Below the pieces are notes generated by a model, which was given only the letters and a program-made list of their open reading frames with translations, made no database searches and was not told the origin of the DNA. Shown here in pieces: positions 1-8,447 of a stretch of DNA of 64,000 bases. The stretch's first letter is position 1; each line of letters opens with the position of its first letter. The stretch is from Cryptosporangium aurantiacum. Its GTDB lineage: Bacteria > Actinomycetota > Actinomycetes > Mycobacteriales > Cryptosporangiaceae. Made by a program: the position numbers and the translations under genes. The stretch spans positions 310,001 through 374,000 of the forward strand of contig NZ_FRCS01000002.1 in NCBI RefSeq assembly GCF_900143005.1, in the 5' to 3' direction.

Positions 1-2018
1 AGATGGTCGCGGCACAGGACCGCCGGGCGATCGATGCCTGGAACCGGCTCGGCCGGTACTTCTCCCGCGCCTACCGGGTGGTCGTCGACGACTCGAAGGC
101 CGACGACCTGCGCGAGCTCGGGCGCAAGTACCCGCTGGTCTTCCTGCCCAGCCACCGCTCCTATCTCGATCCGCTGGTGCTCCGCCCGGCGCTGCTGGCA
201 CACGGCCTGCCGCTCAACCACGTGATGGGCGGGATCAACATCGACTTCTGGCCGGTCGGGCCGCTCACCCGGCGCAGCGGCTACGTGTTCATCCGGCGCA
301 GCATCGCCGACGACGCGGTGTACCGCTGGGTGCTCCGCGAGTACATGGGTTACCTGCTCTCCAAGCGCTTCAACCTGGAGTGGTACATCGAGGGCGGGCG
401 CAGCCGCACCGGCAAGCTCCGTCCGCCCCGCTACGGGCTGCTCACCTACCTGGCCGAAGCGTTCCGGTCCAGCGGCGCCGAGGACGTGTACCTGGTACCG
501 GTCTCGCTCAGCTACGACCAGCTCTACGAGGTCGGCGTGATGGCCGAGGAGGCGCACGGCGCCGCGAAGTCGCCGGAGAGCTTCGCCTGGCTGCTGAAGT
601 TCAACCGGGCACAGAACAACCAGCGCGGATGCGTCCAGGTGCGGTTCGGCGAGCCGCTCTCGCTGCGGCAGGCGCTCGCCGACGCGCCGGACACCCGGCT
701 CGCGGTGCAGAAGACCGCGTTCGAGGTCTGCCACCGGATCAACGAGGCGAGCCCGGTGATGCCCCGGTCGCTGGTGACGCTGGCGCTGCTGGGGATCGAG
801 GACCGGGCGCTGACCGTCTCCGAGGTCGCCGCCGTCCTCGATCCGCTGACCGGGTACTTCGAGGCCCGTCAGCTGGCCACCCGCACCGGGCTCGGGCTCG
901 CCGACGAGCGCGGCGTCCGCCACACGCTGGACGAGCTGGCGAGCTCGGGCGTCGTCGAGCGTTACGACAAGGGCACCGAGCCGGTCTACCGGATCGGCCC
1001 CGACCAGCACCTGGTCGCCGCGTTCTATCGGAACAACACGATCCACTTCCTGGTCACGCGGGCGGTGGCCGAGCTCATGCTGCAGGCCATCGCCGATGGG
1101 CAACCCGCCCCGGCGGATCTGATCGACTACGGCTGGAAGGCCGCGCTCGCGCTGCGCGACCTGCTGAAGTTCGAGTTCTTCTTCAGCGACAAGGACGCGT
1201 TCCGCTCCGAGCTGCACCGCGAGCTGGCCTTGATCGACCCGGAGTGGCGGGCGCGCCTCGCCGATCCGGACGGCGCCGCGACGCTGCTGGCCTCGGTTCG
1301 GCCGCACCTGGCCCACCGGGTCCTGCAGCCGTATCTGGAGGCGTACTGGGTGGTCGCCCAGCGGCTGGCCGCCCGCGACCCGCGGCAGCCGGTGGAGGCC
1401 AAGGCGTTCACCCGGGAGTGCCTCGACGTCGCCAAGCAGCTCCGGATGCAGCAGCAGTTGGCGAGCACCGAGTCGATCTCGGGTGAGTTGTTCGCGACCG
1501 CGCTCAAGCTGGCCGCGAACCACGACCTGGTCGACCCGGGGCGGGACGAGGTGCAGCAGGCCCGGCAGGAGTTCGCCGCGGAGATCACCGGCTGGGTGGA
1601 GCGGGTCCGCCGGGTGCGGGCGCTCGCGCTCGGCGAGACCGGCCACTCCGACGCCCCGGCCGAAGACGCCCTGCCCGGATACGCCCTGCCCGGAGACGCC
1701 CTGCCCGGAGACGCCCTGCCCGGAGACGCCCTGCCCGACGGCGGTCCGGCCGATGACGGCCTGCCCACAGCGGAACCGGCCGACGCCGGCAGCTCCGACC
1801 CGGATGGCCCCGAAGCCGCCGCGCCTCAGCCCGGCAGTTCCGACGCGGATGGCCCCGGAGCCGCCGCGCCCCAGCCCGGCAGCTCCGACCCGGCCGGCCC
1901 CGGAGCTGCCCCGCAGCCGCCCGGCGGCTCCGGGACGGCCGGGACCGGAGGGAACGAGAGCGTCGCGTCGCCTGCTGTGACCGTGAGTGCCCGTCGACCG
2001 GGGGTATCTCGAGCGTGA
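1..2018 (+). CDS. plsB: Glycerol-3-phosphate 1-O-acyltransferase (PlsB family), 5' end outside window
   Basis: Acylates sn-glycerol-3-phosphate at position 1 at the cytoplasmic membrane, the first step of phospholipid synthesis. The acyltransferase blocks are visible in order: HRSYLD (His and Asp of the H-x4-D catalytic motif at residues 51-56 counting from base 3), GPLTRRSGYVFIRRS (substrate-binding block), IEGGRSRTGK, and the PVSLSYD block. The catalytic His lies only about 50 residues from the visible start, whereas PlsB proteins carry roughly 200-300 residues before it, so the true start is upstream and the ATG at base 3 is probably internal. After a helical C-terminal region the protein ends in about 130 residues of Ala/Pro/Gly/Asp-rich tandem repeats. 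It overlaps the next gene by 4 bp (GTGA). The plsB-plsC order matches the plsB2-plsC pair of Mycobacterium tuberculosis. Confidence 0.9.
   Translation, partial: MVAAQDRRAIDAWNRLGRYFSRAYRVVVDDSKADDLRELGRKYPLVFLPSHRSYLDPLVLRPALLAHGLPLNHVMGGINIDFWPVGPLTRRSGYVFIRRSIADDAVYRWVLREYMGYLLSKRFNLEWYIEGGRSRTGKLRPPRYGLLTYLAEAFRSSGAEDVYLVPVSLSYDQLYEVGVMAEEAHGAAKSPESFAWLLKFNRAQNNQRGCVQVRFGEPLSLRQALADAPDTRLAVQKTAFEVCHRINEASPVMPRSLVTLALLGIEDRALTVSEVAAVLDPLTGYFEARQLATRTGLGLADERGVRHTLDELASSGVVERYDKGTEPVYRIGPDQHLVAAFYRNNTIHFLVTRAVAELMLQAIADGQPAPADLIDYGWKAALALRDLLKFEFFFSDKDAFRSELHRELALIDPEWRARLADPDGAATLLASVRPHLAHRVLQPYLEAYWVVAQRLAARDPRQPVEAKAFTRECLDVAKQLRMQQQLASTESISGELFATALKLAANHDLVDPGRDEVQQARQEFAAEITGWVERVRRVRALALGETGHSDAPAEDALPGYALPGDALPGDALPGDALPDGGPADDGLPTAEPADAGSSDPDGPEAAAPQPGSSDADGPGAAAPQPGSSDPAGPGAAPQPPGGSGTAGTGGNESVASPAVTVSARRPGVSRA
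1665..1739 (+). repeat. Five tandem 15-bp units in the plsB tail
   Basis: Five near-identical copies of gacgccctgcccgga, encoding repeated DALPG. Copy 2 has one changed base giving YALPG and the last copy is degenerate. The unit is in frame, so copy-number change would only lengthen a disordered tail. Confidence 0.85.
1788..1919 (+). repeat. Three tandem 45-bp units in the plsB tail
   Basis: Three diverged copies of a 45-bp unit encode GSSD-x2-GP-x-AAAPQP-like segments. The third copy is slightly shorter at its end. They directly follow the 15-bp repeat array. Confidence 0.8.
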
Positions 2019-3448
2019 AGCTGAACGATCGGCTGGCGGCGATCGCCGCCGGCCCGCAGGGGCCGTCCGTCGGCGCGTTCTTCGACCTCGACGGGACGCT
2101 GATCGACGGGTACACCGCCGTCGCCGTGTACCGCGACCGGATCCGGAAGCGGGACGTCGGCCTGGCCGAGCTCGGACGGACGCTCGGGCTGGCGCTGGAC
2201 ATGCGCTTGCGCGGTGCCGACCTCGACGCGCTGGCCGCGTTCGCGGTCCGGGCGCTGGCCGGACGCCAGGAGGAGGACCTCGAGGAGTGGGGCGAGCGGC
2301 TGTTCCGGCAGCAGATCGCCGGGCTGATCTACCCCGGGGCGCGCCGGCTCGTCGAGGCGCACCGGCGGGCCGGGCACACGCTCGTGATGGCGACGTCCGC
2401 GACCTGGTTCCAAGCCGGGCCGGTGGCCAAGGACATGGAGTTCGACGAGGTGCTCTGCACCCGGCACAGCGTCAAGGACGGCATGCTCACCGGCGACCTG
2501 GCCGCGGGGTCGCTCTGGGGCCCGGCCAAGGCCCGCGCGGTCGAGGCGCACGCCGCGGAAGTGGGCATCTCGCTCACCGAGAGCTACGCGTACTCCAACG
2601 GCGCCGAGGACGTGCCGTTCCTGGCGGTGGCCGGGTACCCGTGCGCGCTGAACCCGGACGGCGACCTGCCAGCGGCCGCGCTGCTGCACGACTGGCCGGT
2701 GATGCGGCTCGACCCGCCGGGCAGCCGGTTCGGGGCGGCCGCCCTGGTCCGGACCGGTGTCGCGCTGGGTGCGCTGCTGGGGTCGGTCGGGCTGAGCACC
2801 GGCGTCGGGTTGCTGAGCCGTTCGCGGGCGACCGCCGCGAACCTGGCCGGCTCGATCGGTCCGGACCTGGCGCTGACGCTCGCCGGGGTTCGGGTGGAGG
2901 TCACCGGCGAGCACCACCTCTGGGCGCGGCGTCCGGCCGTGTTCATGTTCAACCACCAGAGCGGCCTGGATCTGGCGATCGTAGGCAGTCTGATCCGGCG
3001 GGACGTCACCGCGGTGGTCAAGAAGGAGGCCCGGTCCGACCCGCGGTTCGCGGCGATCGGCGCGCTGCTCGACGTCGCGTACGTCGATCGCGCGGCCGGG
3101 CGGGGACGCGCGGCGCTGGAGCCGGCCGTGGCGAAGCTGCGGGCCGGTGTGTCGATCGCGATCGCGCCGGAGGGCACCCGGTCGCCGACGCCACGTCTCG
3201 GGCGGTTCAAGAAGGGTGGCTTCCACCTGGCCGTGGAGGCGGCCGTGCCGATCGTCCCGATCGTGATCCGCAACGCCGGTGACCTGATGTGGCGGGACTC
3301 GCTGCTCGTCCACCCGGGCACCGTGGAGGTCGCGGTGCTGGAGCCGATCGAGACCGCGGAGTGGCCTGCGGACGAGGTCGACAAGCTCGTGGACGTCGTC
3401 CGCACCCAGTTCGATTCCACGCTCCGGCACTGGCCTGTGGAAAATTGA
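2015..3448 (+). CDS. plsC: HAD-IB phosphatase fused to 1-acylglycerol-3-phosphate acyltransferase (PlsC-like)
   Basis: A 477-residue fusion. Residues about 20-235 form a HAD-IB hydrolase domain with nucleophile motif DLDGTLID (Asp24, Asp26), a central SATWF segment and a later SNGAEDVPFL segment. Residues about 290-465 form a PlsC-type acyltransferase with NHQSGLD (His-x4-Asp) near residue 313 and the PEGTRSPTPRLGRFKKG phosphate-binding block. Family knowledge: the same fusion occurs next to plsB2 in mycobacteria, and the second domain makes phosphatidic acid from lysophosphatidic acid. The substrate of the HAD half is not evident. The GTG start at 2015 overlaps the plsB stop (GTGA), so translation is probably coupled. 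Confidence 0.9.
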   Translation: MKLNDRLAAIAAGPQGPSVGAFFDLDGTLIDGYTAVAVYRDRIRKRDVGLAELGRTLGLALDMRLRGADLDALAAFAVRALAGRQEEDLEEWGERLFRQQIAGLIYPGARRLVEAHRRAGHTLVMATSATWFQAGPVAKDMEFDEVLCTRHSVKDGMLTGDLAAGSLWGPAKARAVEAHAAEVGISLTESYAYSNGAEDVPFLAVAGYPCALNPDGDLPAAALLHDWPVMRLDPPGSRFGAAALVRTGVALGALLGSVGLSTGVGLLSRSRATAANLAGSIGPDLALTLAGVRVEVTGEHHLWARRPAVFMFNHQSGLDLAIVGSLIRRDVTAVVKKEARSDPRFAAIGALLDVAYVDRAAGRGRAALEPAVAKLRAGVSIAIAPEGTRSPTPRLGRFKKGGFHLAVEAAVPIVPIVIRNAGDLMWRDSLLVHPGTVEVAVLEPIETAEWPADEVDKLVDVVRTQFDSTLRHWPVEN

Positions 3449-3481
3449 AACGTGTTGTGATCGGGTCGCTACCGTTGATGC

Positions 3482-4153
3482 ATGTGGACGGTGCGAGCGC
3501 TGGTGGTCGCCTGCCTGCTCGTGGGCGCGGCGTGTAGCGGCGCCGAGCCCTACGGTTCGCTCCCACCCGCCGCGAGCGCCCCGCCAGGTGCGTCAACCGG
3601 GGCCGCGCCCACTGGGGCGGCCTCGGCGGGGCCGACCGCGGCCGACGCCGGGCGGAGCGGGACCGAAGCGGGGCGGAGCGGGACCGAAGCGGGGCGGAGC
3701 GGGACCGAAGCGGGGCGGAGCGGGACCGAAGCGGGGCGGAGCGGGGCCGAGGTTCGCGCGGCGGAGGCGGAGGCGCTCGCGCAGTACCTGCGGTTCTGGA
3801 CCGACGCGCTGCCGGCCGCGGCTGCCGCGCCCGCCACCCGCAGGCGCACGCTGCTGGCGCCGGTGACGGCCGAGCCGCAGCTGACCCACCTGGTGCGGAG
3901 CCTCGCCGTGCTGGACGCCGAGGGGCAGCGCAGCTACGGGCGGGACGTGCCGCTGCACCAGACCGTCCGGATCGAGGGCGCGCTAGCGTTCGTCGAGGGG
4001 TGTCTGGACTCCACCGGATCGGGTGTCGCCGACGCCGACGGCCCGGTGACCCGCGGCGTGGCCCGGAACCCGGTGCGTGCGAACCTCACCCGCGGCACCG
4101 ACGGCACCTGGCGCGTCTCCGCCGTGACCTACCCCCGAGGCACGACGTGCTGA
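3482..4153 (+). CDS. Secreted lipoprotein-like protein with GRSGTEA repeats, function unknown
   Basis: A 223-residue product starting MWTVRALVVACLLVGAACSG, a lipoprotein-type signal with candidate lipid-modified Cys19 (the lipobox is weak because Gly sits at -3). Residues about 25-95 are low-complexity Ala/Pro/Gly and contain four exact GRSGTEA copies and a fifth degenerate one. The C-terminal part (about 95-223) looks folded, with LRFWTDALPAA near its start and RGTDGTWRVSAVTYP near its end, like small actinobacterial secreted proteins that pair with a second exported protein. It overlaps the following secreted protein by 7 bp. I do not recognise a function. Confidence 0.75.
   Translation: MWTVRALVVACLLVGAACSGAEPYGSLPPAASAPPGASTGAAPTGAASAGPTAADAGRSGTEAGRSGTEAGRSGTEAGRSGTEAGRSGAEVRAAEAEALAQYLRFWTDALPAAAAAPATRRRTLLAPVTAEPQLTHLVRSLAVLDAEGQRSYGRDVPLHQTVRIEGALAFVEGCLDSTGSGVADADGPVTRGVARNPVRANLTRGTDGTWRVSAVTYPRGTTC
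3650..3754 (+). repeat. Five tandem 21-bp units inside the lipoprotein gene
   Basis: Four identical 21-bp copies (gggcggagcgggaccgaagc plus one base) and a fifth with changes. They encode GRSGTEA repeated in the exported linker. The near identity at DNA level suggests recent expansion by slippage. Confidence 0.9.
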
Positions 4154-4962
4154 CGCGAGCCGCCGCGCTGACCCGGGGCGGCGTGCTGGCATGGGGCGCG
4201 GCCTGGCTGGTCGCGGTGGCGATCGTGCTGGCGGCGACGCCAGCACAGGGCGGGGACGACCCGGTCACGGTGACCGGTGACAACCGGCGATCAGTGGACA
4301 TCACCGTGCGCGACGACCGGCACGGCCGCACGCGTCCGCGCCCACCGACCGCAGCGGACGCTCCGGAGGCGTGGGACGACGCCTGCACGGTGCCGAACGC
4401 GTCGGCGAACCTGCTCTGCAACGTCGGCACCGGCTCAGCTCCCGGCGGGCCGCCGGACGACGTCGTCGCGCTAGCGGTCGAAGCGCGGAGCCGCCTGACG
4501 ATCCCGCTTCCCACGCCGTCCCTGCGGCCGCTCGTCCGGTTCGCCGACGGGGCGTCCGGCGGGCTCACCGGCACCCCCACCTGGCTGTGGATCAACTCGG
4601 CGCACTGGCGGACGCCGCTCTCCCGCGAGGTGCGGGCGGGCGCGGTGATCGCCGTGGTCAGCGCCGCGCCGGTCCGCGTCACCTGGTGGCCGGGGGACGG
4701 CTCGCGGGTCACCTGCCGTACCTCCGGAACGCCGTTGACCGACGCCACCCACGGCCCGACCGGCTCCCCCGACTGCGGCCACACCTACCGCCGGACGTCC
4801 GTGGACCAGCCGGGCGGCGGCTACCGGACGAGGGTCGGCGTCACCTGGGCGGTGACCTGGGCCGGTTCGGACGGCAGCGGCGGCGCGCTCGCTCCGCTGG
4901 TGGTCACCGCGGAGGTCAGCTATCCGGTCCGCGACGGCCGCGCCGAACTGGTCGCCCCCTAA
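4147..4962 (+). CDS. Exported hypothetical protein
   Basis: A 271-residue product from GTG at 4147, chosen because it overlaps the upstream stop and directly precedes a signal-like hydrophobic stretch (GVLAWGAAWLVAVAIVLA, about residues 12-29). The mature part has several Trp, four Cys in two likely pairs (ACTVPN...LLCNVG, VTCRTSG...DCGHTY) and beta-rich spacing, suggesting a disulfide-containing extracytoplasmic domain. It is co-directional with and overlaps the repeat lipoprotein. The family was not recognised. Confidence 0.7.
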   Translation: MLTRAAALTRGGVLAWGAAWLVAVAIVLAATPAQGGDDPVTVTGDNRRSVDITVRDDRHGRTRPRPPTAADAPEAWDDACTVPNASANLLCNVGTGSAPGGPPDDVVALAVEARSRLTIPLPTPSLRPLVRFADGASGGLTGTPTWLWINSAHWRTPLSREVRAGAVIAVVSAAPVRVTWWPGDGSRVTCRTSGTPLTDATHGPTGSPDCGHTYRRTSVDQPGGGYRTRVGVTWAVTWAGSDGSGGALAPLVVTAEVSYPVRDGRAELVAP

Positions 4963-5093
4963 GCGCGGCGGCCACGAACGTCCACCGGCTCGCCCGCACC
5001 GTGCGGCCCGCGGGATGACGGGTTTTCAGGCTGTAACCGAGGGCCGATCGCGCGCACTTCGGCGGGTCCCAGGGCACCCAAGACACGATGAAA

Positions 5094-5132
5094 CGCGGAT
5101 CAGTCTTGTTATAGCTGGTCTAATCCGCTTTT
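5094..5132 (+). terminator. Possible weak terminator
   Basis: GCGGAT at 5095-5100 pairs with ATCCGC at 5123-5128 across a 22-base loop and is followed by TTTT. It lies between convergent genes. The rest of 4963-5243 shows only low-complexity sequence. Confidence 0.35.
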
Positions 5133-5139
5133 CATGAGC

Positions 5140-5208
5140 CCCGCCACCCCGCCACCCCGCCACCCCGCCGCCCCGCCGCCCCGCCGCCCCCGGCGCGGCG
5201 CGGCGCGG
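5140..5208. repeat. C-rich simple repeat (cgccaccc / cgccgcccc)
   Basis: About 70 bp of ccgccacccc and ccgccgcccc units followed by a gcgcg run, just beyond the 3' end of the SEC-C gene. It is strongly strand-asymmetric. Confidence 0.8.
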
Positions 5209-5243
5209 CAACCACGGCGGCACCCGCCGGCCCCCGAGCGGGA

Positions 5244-5735
5244 TCAGATCGCCGCGCAGCACTCGCGGTAGGTCCGCCCGGAGCCGCACCAGCACTTCTG
5301 CCGCTGCGCAGGCGGCCAGGACGTCACGGTCCCCGCCCGCCCCAGCTCCGCCGCGTAGGCCGCACGGGTCTCCGATCCCGCGGCGTCGAATTCTCGGGCG
5401 GCGGCGAACTCCACCAGCCCGTCGACGGTCAGCGACGCGACGCCCAGCGTCGCGCCGGAGTCCTCTGCGTGCCGCCGGAGCATGTCCTCGACCATCCGCC
5501 GGTGCGTGTCGTGGTCGTCGCCGTACTCGGGGACGAACTGCGGCCAGCGCGCGGCCATCGCGTCCCACTGCTCGGCGGGCCAGTAGACCAGCACCCGCAC
5601 GACCTTCTTGGGCTTCTTCTTCCGCGCCGCACCGTCGCTCCGCATCCGCGAGAGGCTGCGTAGCAACGAGTCGACGCGGGCATCCAGCGTCGGCTCGGCG
5701 GGTCGCTTACCAGGGCCCTCGCCAGACGCAGTCAC
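5244..5735 (-). CDS. SEC-C motif protein
   Basis: A 163-residue product. The C-terminus ends in CWCGSGRTYRECC, a clear SEC-C zinc-binding motif (C-x-C-x7-CC) like the C-terminal tail of SecA. The middle (VLVYWPAEQWDAMAARWPQF, about residues 50-69) is conserved-looking and sits before a helical segment. I chose the GTG at 5735 because a longer reading frame would run into the divergent gene starting at 5800. Family members are often small cytosolic proteins of unknown role that may bind SecB, ribosomes or other proteins. Confidence 0.8.
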   Translation of the reverse strand: MTASGEGPGKRPAEPTLDARVDSLLRSLSRMRSDGAARKKKPKKVVRVLVYWPAEQWDAMAARWPQFVPEYGDDHDTHRRMVEDMLRRHAEDSGATLGVASLTVDGLVEFAAAREFDAAGSETRAAYAAELGRAGTVTSWPPAQRQKCWCGSGRTYRECCAAI

Positions 5736-5799
5736 AGTACGAAGCGTACGACCCGGGGTGGCCGCCCGGCCCGGCGGCCGCACCGGCGACACTCGATCG

Positions 5800-6543
5800 G
5801 TGACCGAGCTGGTGTGGTACGTCGCGTACGGGTCGAACATGCACGCCGACCGGCTGCGCTACTACCTCGCCGGTGGACGCCCGGTCGGAGCCGCGCGCAC
5901 CTATCCGGGCTGCCGCGACCCTCGCCCGCCCCGCCGCACGATGCCGGTCTTCCTGCCCGGCGGCGTCTACTTCGCGCTGGAATCCCGCACGTGGACGGGC
6001 GGCATGGCGTTCTACGACCCGACGCTGCCCGGCCGCGCCGCCGCCCGCGCGTACCTGCTGACCGCCGGCCAGTTCGCCGACGTCGCCGCCCAGGAGATGG
6101 CCCGGCACCCCGACGTCGACCTGGACCTCACCGAGGTGCTGACCACCGGCCGCGCGTGTCTCGGGCCGGGGCGGTACGAGACGCTGGTACGTCCCGGCGA
6201 CCTCGACGGACACCCGATGCTGACGTTCACCGCGCCGTGGTCCTGCGCCGACGTCGAGCCCAACCCGCCGGCGGCGCGGTACCTGGGGATGATCGCGAGC
6301 GGCCTATACGAGGCACACGGCTGGGACGCCGACACGCTCGTCGCGTACCTCGCCGAGCGGCCGGGCGTCCGCGGGCACTGGACGACGGACCGCGTCGTCG
6401 ACACGCTGACCGGGCGGTTCAGACGAGGGGCGGCGGTGGCACCGACCCCGAGAGCCGGGAACCGAACGCCAATTGCCACCGGGAAAACGGGTAACCAAGA
6501 ATTCGTTCGTAACAACCACCGCGGTGCGGAGCGGAATAGCTGA
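5800..6543 (+). CDS. Gamma-glutamylcyclotransferase-like protein
   Basis: A 247-residue product. The N-terminus VWYVAYGSNM carries the YGSNM substrate-loop motif of the gamma-glutamylcyclotransferase/AIG2-like fold. GGMAFYDPTLPG and an acidic segment follow. Such proteins cleave or handle gamma-glutamyl amines, but bacterial annotations of this subfamily vary and some databases call them histone deacetylase-like. GTG at 5800 is favoured because the motif starts directly after it. The last 40 or so residues are atypical and overlap a convergent gene by 125 bp, so the C-terminus may be poorly conserved. Confidence 0.75.
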   Translation: MTELVWYVAYGSNMHADRLRYYLAGGRPVGAARTYPGCRDPRPPRRTMPVFLPGGVYFALESRTWTGGMAFYDPTLPGRAAARAYLLTAGQFADVAAQEMARHPDVDLDLTEVLTTGRACLGPGRYETLVRPGDLDGHPMLTFTAPWSCADVEPNPPAARYLGMIASGLYEAHGWDADTLVAYLAERPGVRGHWTTDRVVDTLTGRFRRGAAVAPTPRAGNRTPIATGKTGNQEFVRNNHRGAERNS

Positions 6544-6826
6544 TTCGCCGCCCGTCCGGAACGGAAATGACCGCACGCACCGGATGATCCCCTGGTCGCC
6601 GGTGGCACACGGTCAGCGTCCGGGCGCGCCTGGCGTCGTGCTCGGACGCGTCGAGCCAGGCCTCCCCGGCCACGCCCGCGCCGCGCCGGGCGTCCAGATA
6701 CGTCTGATGGCTGCCGCCCTCGGCGAAGTACCGGACGTGAAACGTGATCCGGTCGACCGCGCCGGGCGGCGGGACGAACAAGAGCAGAAAACCGACCCCG
6801 GCCGCTGCCGAACGCAACCCATTCAT
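6419..6826 (-). CDS. Small exported protein, function unknown
   Basis: A 135-residue product. ATG at 6826 is preceded by a strong GAGGAGG ribosome binding site at about 6832-6840. The N-terminus (MNGLRSAAAGVGFLLLFVPP) looks like a signal peptide, followed by VDRITFHVRYFAEGGS, which resembles small secreted beta proteins. Its 3' part is antisense to the end of the cyclotransferase-like gene. The region has locally lower GC than its neighbours. Function unknown. Confidence 0.6.
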   Translation of the reverse strand: MNGLRSAAAGVGFLLLFVPPPGAVDRITFHVRYFAEGGSHQTYLDARRGAGVAGEAWLDASEHDARRARTLTVCHRRPGDHPVRAVISVPDGRRISYSAPHRGGCYERILGYPFSRWQLAFGSRLSGSVPPPPLV

Positions 6827-7178
6827 AAAGCGCCTCCTCGCAGAATTCGAGGACTAAAGAATGCGCGCGAATACCGTCCGGAATCGTCCGTCCACCGGCC
6901 GCCGAGTTGTCCCCAGATCGGCGCCGGACGCTTGACGGAGAGGCCGGCAACCGGGCCACCACCGGACGCGGTGGCGACGAGTCGGTACCATCCGCGCGGT
7001 GACGTCGGTCAACGGCGTCCACAGTGAGTCCCGGTCCGGGCTGCGGCGTCCCCACGCGCGACGAGCGGTGGTGAACCGCGTCCCGGACGCTGCTTTCCGT
7101 GCCGAGCGGCGCGGAAAGCAGCACAGGATGCTGGCGGGGCATAGCCTGTCGCCACAGAGCCGGTAGAGGAGGTCCACG
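6827..7178. other. Intergenic region between divergent genes
   Basis: A 352-bp spacer between the small exported protein (minus) and the PP2C gene (plus). It contains an AT-richer stretch near 6840-6880, suitable for a minus-strand promoter, and the hairpin at 7089-7122. I see no credible gene in it. Confidence 0.6.
7089..7122 (+). promoter_or_regulatory. 15-bp inverted repeat upstream of PP2C
   Basis: GCTGCTTTCCGTGCC and GGCGCGGAAAGCAGC are complementary except for one T-G pair, with a GAGC loop. The element ends 56 bp before the PP2C start, so it is either a leader hairpin or an operator. Confidence 0.6.
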
Positions 7179-7940
7179 GTGACCAGGGTCGACGTAGTCG
7201 CGGTGACGCACCGCGGCCTGGTCCGCGGCCGCAACGAGGACACTCTGGCGGTCGCGGGGTTCCTCTCCGGCGCGTTCGAGAACGAGCCCGTGCGGCTCGA
7301 GGTGAACACCGGTCGCGCGGTGTCGTTCCTCGTCGCGGACGGGCTGGGGGGCCACGTCGAGGGCTTCCGGGCCAGCCGGCTCGCCGCCGCGCTGCTCAGC
7401 GACGCCACGCCCGAGCTGCATGACGAAGAGACCATCGTTGCCGCCGTCCGGGGCGCCAGCGACGCGGTGTTCGCCGAGATGGCTCACAACCCCGACTGGT
7501 ACGGCATGGGGACGACCGTGGTCGGGCTGGTGCTCGACGGTGACCGCGCGTTCTGCCTGAACGTCGGCGACAGCCGCTGCTACCGGGTGGCCGACGACGG
7601 ATCGCTCGAACAGCTCTCGATCGACGACTCGCCGCCGCTCGACCCGGCGTCCGGTCGGCGCTTCACCACGATCGTCACGCAGACCCTCGGCGGCACCCGC
7701 CAGGAGAGCATCATCCACCCGCACGTCTCCGAGCACCGGGTGGTGCCGGGCGACCGCTTCCTGCTCTGCAGCGACGGCCTCACCGACTACAGCGAGCCGG
7801 AGGCCCTGCCTGCCGCGCTGGCGAACCCGCACGCCGACCCGGTCGACAGCGTCAACGCGCTGCTGCACGCCGCGTTCGAGGGTGGCGGCAAGGACAACGT
7901 GTCGATCATCCTGCTGAAGGTCGTGGAGATCGGGGACTGA
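7179..7940 (+). CDS. PP2C-family Ser/Thr protein phosphatase
   Basis: A 253-residue stand-alone, cytosolic PP2C (PPM) domain with no membrane segment. Metal-binding motifs appear in order: HRGLVRGRNED near residue 8, VADGLGGH near residue 49, GMGTTVVG in the middle, LNVGDSRCYR, LLCSDGLTD, and GGGKDNVSIIL at the end. The Asp residues in ADG, SDG and GGKDN match the Mn/Mg ligands of the family. GTG at 7179 has a GAGGAGG ribosome binding site 5-12 bp before it. It probably reverses phosphorylation by Hanks-type kinases such as the one at 18232, but they are 11 kb apart and the pairing is inference. Confidence 0.9.
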   Translation: MTRVDVVAVTHRGLVRGRNEDTLAVAGFLSGAFENEPVRLEVNTGRAVSFLVADGLGGHVEGFRASRLAAALLSDATPELHDEETIVAAVRGASDAVFAEMAHNPDWYGMGTTVVGLVLDGDRAFCLNVGDSRCYRVADDGSLEQLSIDDSPPLDPASGRRFTTIVTQTLGGTRQESIIHPHVSEHRVVPGDRFLLCSDGLTDYSEPEALPAALANPHADPVDSVNALLHAAFEGGGKDNVSIILLKVVEIGD

Positions 7941-8447
7941 TCACGCCGCGGCGGGCGGAAGCGTCCGCCGCAGCACCGCGCAGTGGGAGCGCCTGCGCAC
8001 CACCCGCCCGCCGGCGTCGATGTCGTCCCACTCCTCGTCCTGCTCCCGGGTGACCCGGTAGCCCAGCCGCTCGTACAGGCGCCTGGCACCGGTATTCGCG
8101 GCGTCCACGCCCAGCTCGGCGTGCGCCAGCCCACGCTGTCTGATCCGGTCCTCGGCGGCGCGCACGAGCAGCGTCCCGAGCCCGCAGGAACGGAACGCCG
8201 GATGCACGACGAACTGCCACAGCCAGCCCGCGTCGGGGCGGCGACGGTAGTCGACGCCGCCGACGCCTAGCGGAAGGTCACTCGGGCCACACACGGCCAG
8301 GTAGTCGACGGCTCCGGACGTGCGTCTGCCCAGCGCGGCGGAGATGTAGCGCAGGTGGGTCGGTGTACCCGTCCACGCGCACGCCGCGAGGTCCTCGTGG
8401 AGGAGATCGCGGACGACCAGGTCGACGGTGACCGTGGCGGAGGCCAT
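7941..8447 (-). CDS. GNAT-family N-acetyltransferase
   Basis: A 168-residue single GNAT domain. The acetyl-CoA binding loop is visible as FVVHPAFRSCGLGTLLV (R/Q-x2-G-x-G/A type), followed by AELGVDAANTGARRLYERLGY, the typical beta5-alpha4 region. Substrate unknown. It is convergent with the PP2C gene, whose stop it directly abuts. Confidence 0.85.
   Translation of the reverse strand: MASATVTVDLVVRDLLHEDLAACAWTGTPTHLRYISAALGRRTSGAVDYLAVCGPSDLPLGVGGVDYRRRPDAGWLWQFVVHPAFRSCGLGTLLVRAAEDRIRQRGLAHAELGVDAANTGARRLYERLGYRVTREQDEEWDDIDAGGRVVRRRSHCAVLRRTLPPAAA

Noticed and set aside
1826-3430. A 534-codon open frame on the minus strand
   Set aside because: It is fully antisense to plsB and plsC, has Arg/Gly/Pro-rich composition typical of GC-rich shadows and no recognisable domain.
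3650-3754. CRISPR-like array
   Set aside because: Repeats are tandem and contiguous with no spacers and are in frame inside a coding sequence.
6012-7868. A 618-codon minus-strand frame over the PP2C gene
   Set aside because: The PP2C motifs lie on the other strand and the frame has no ribosome binding site or known motif.
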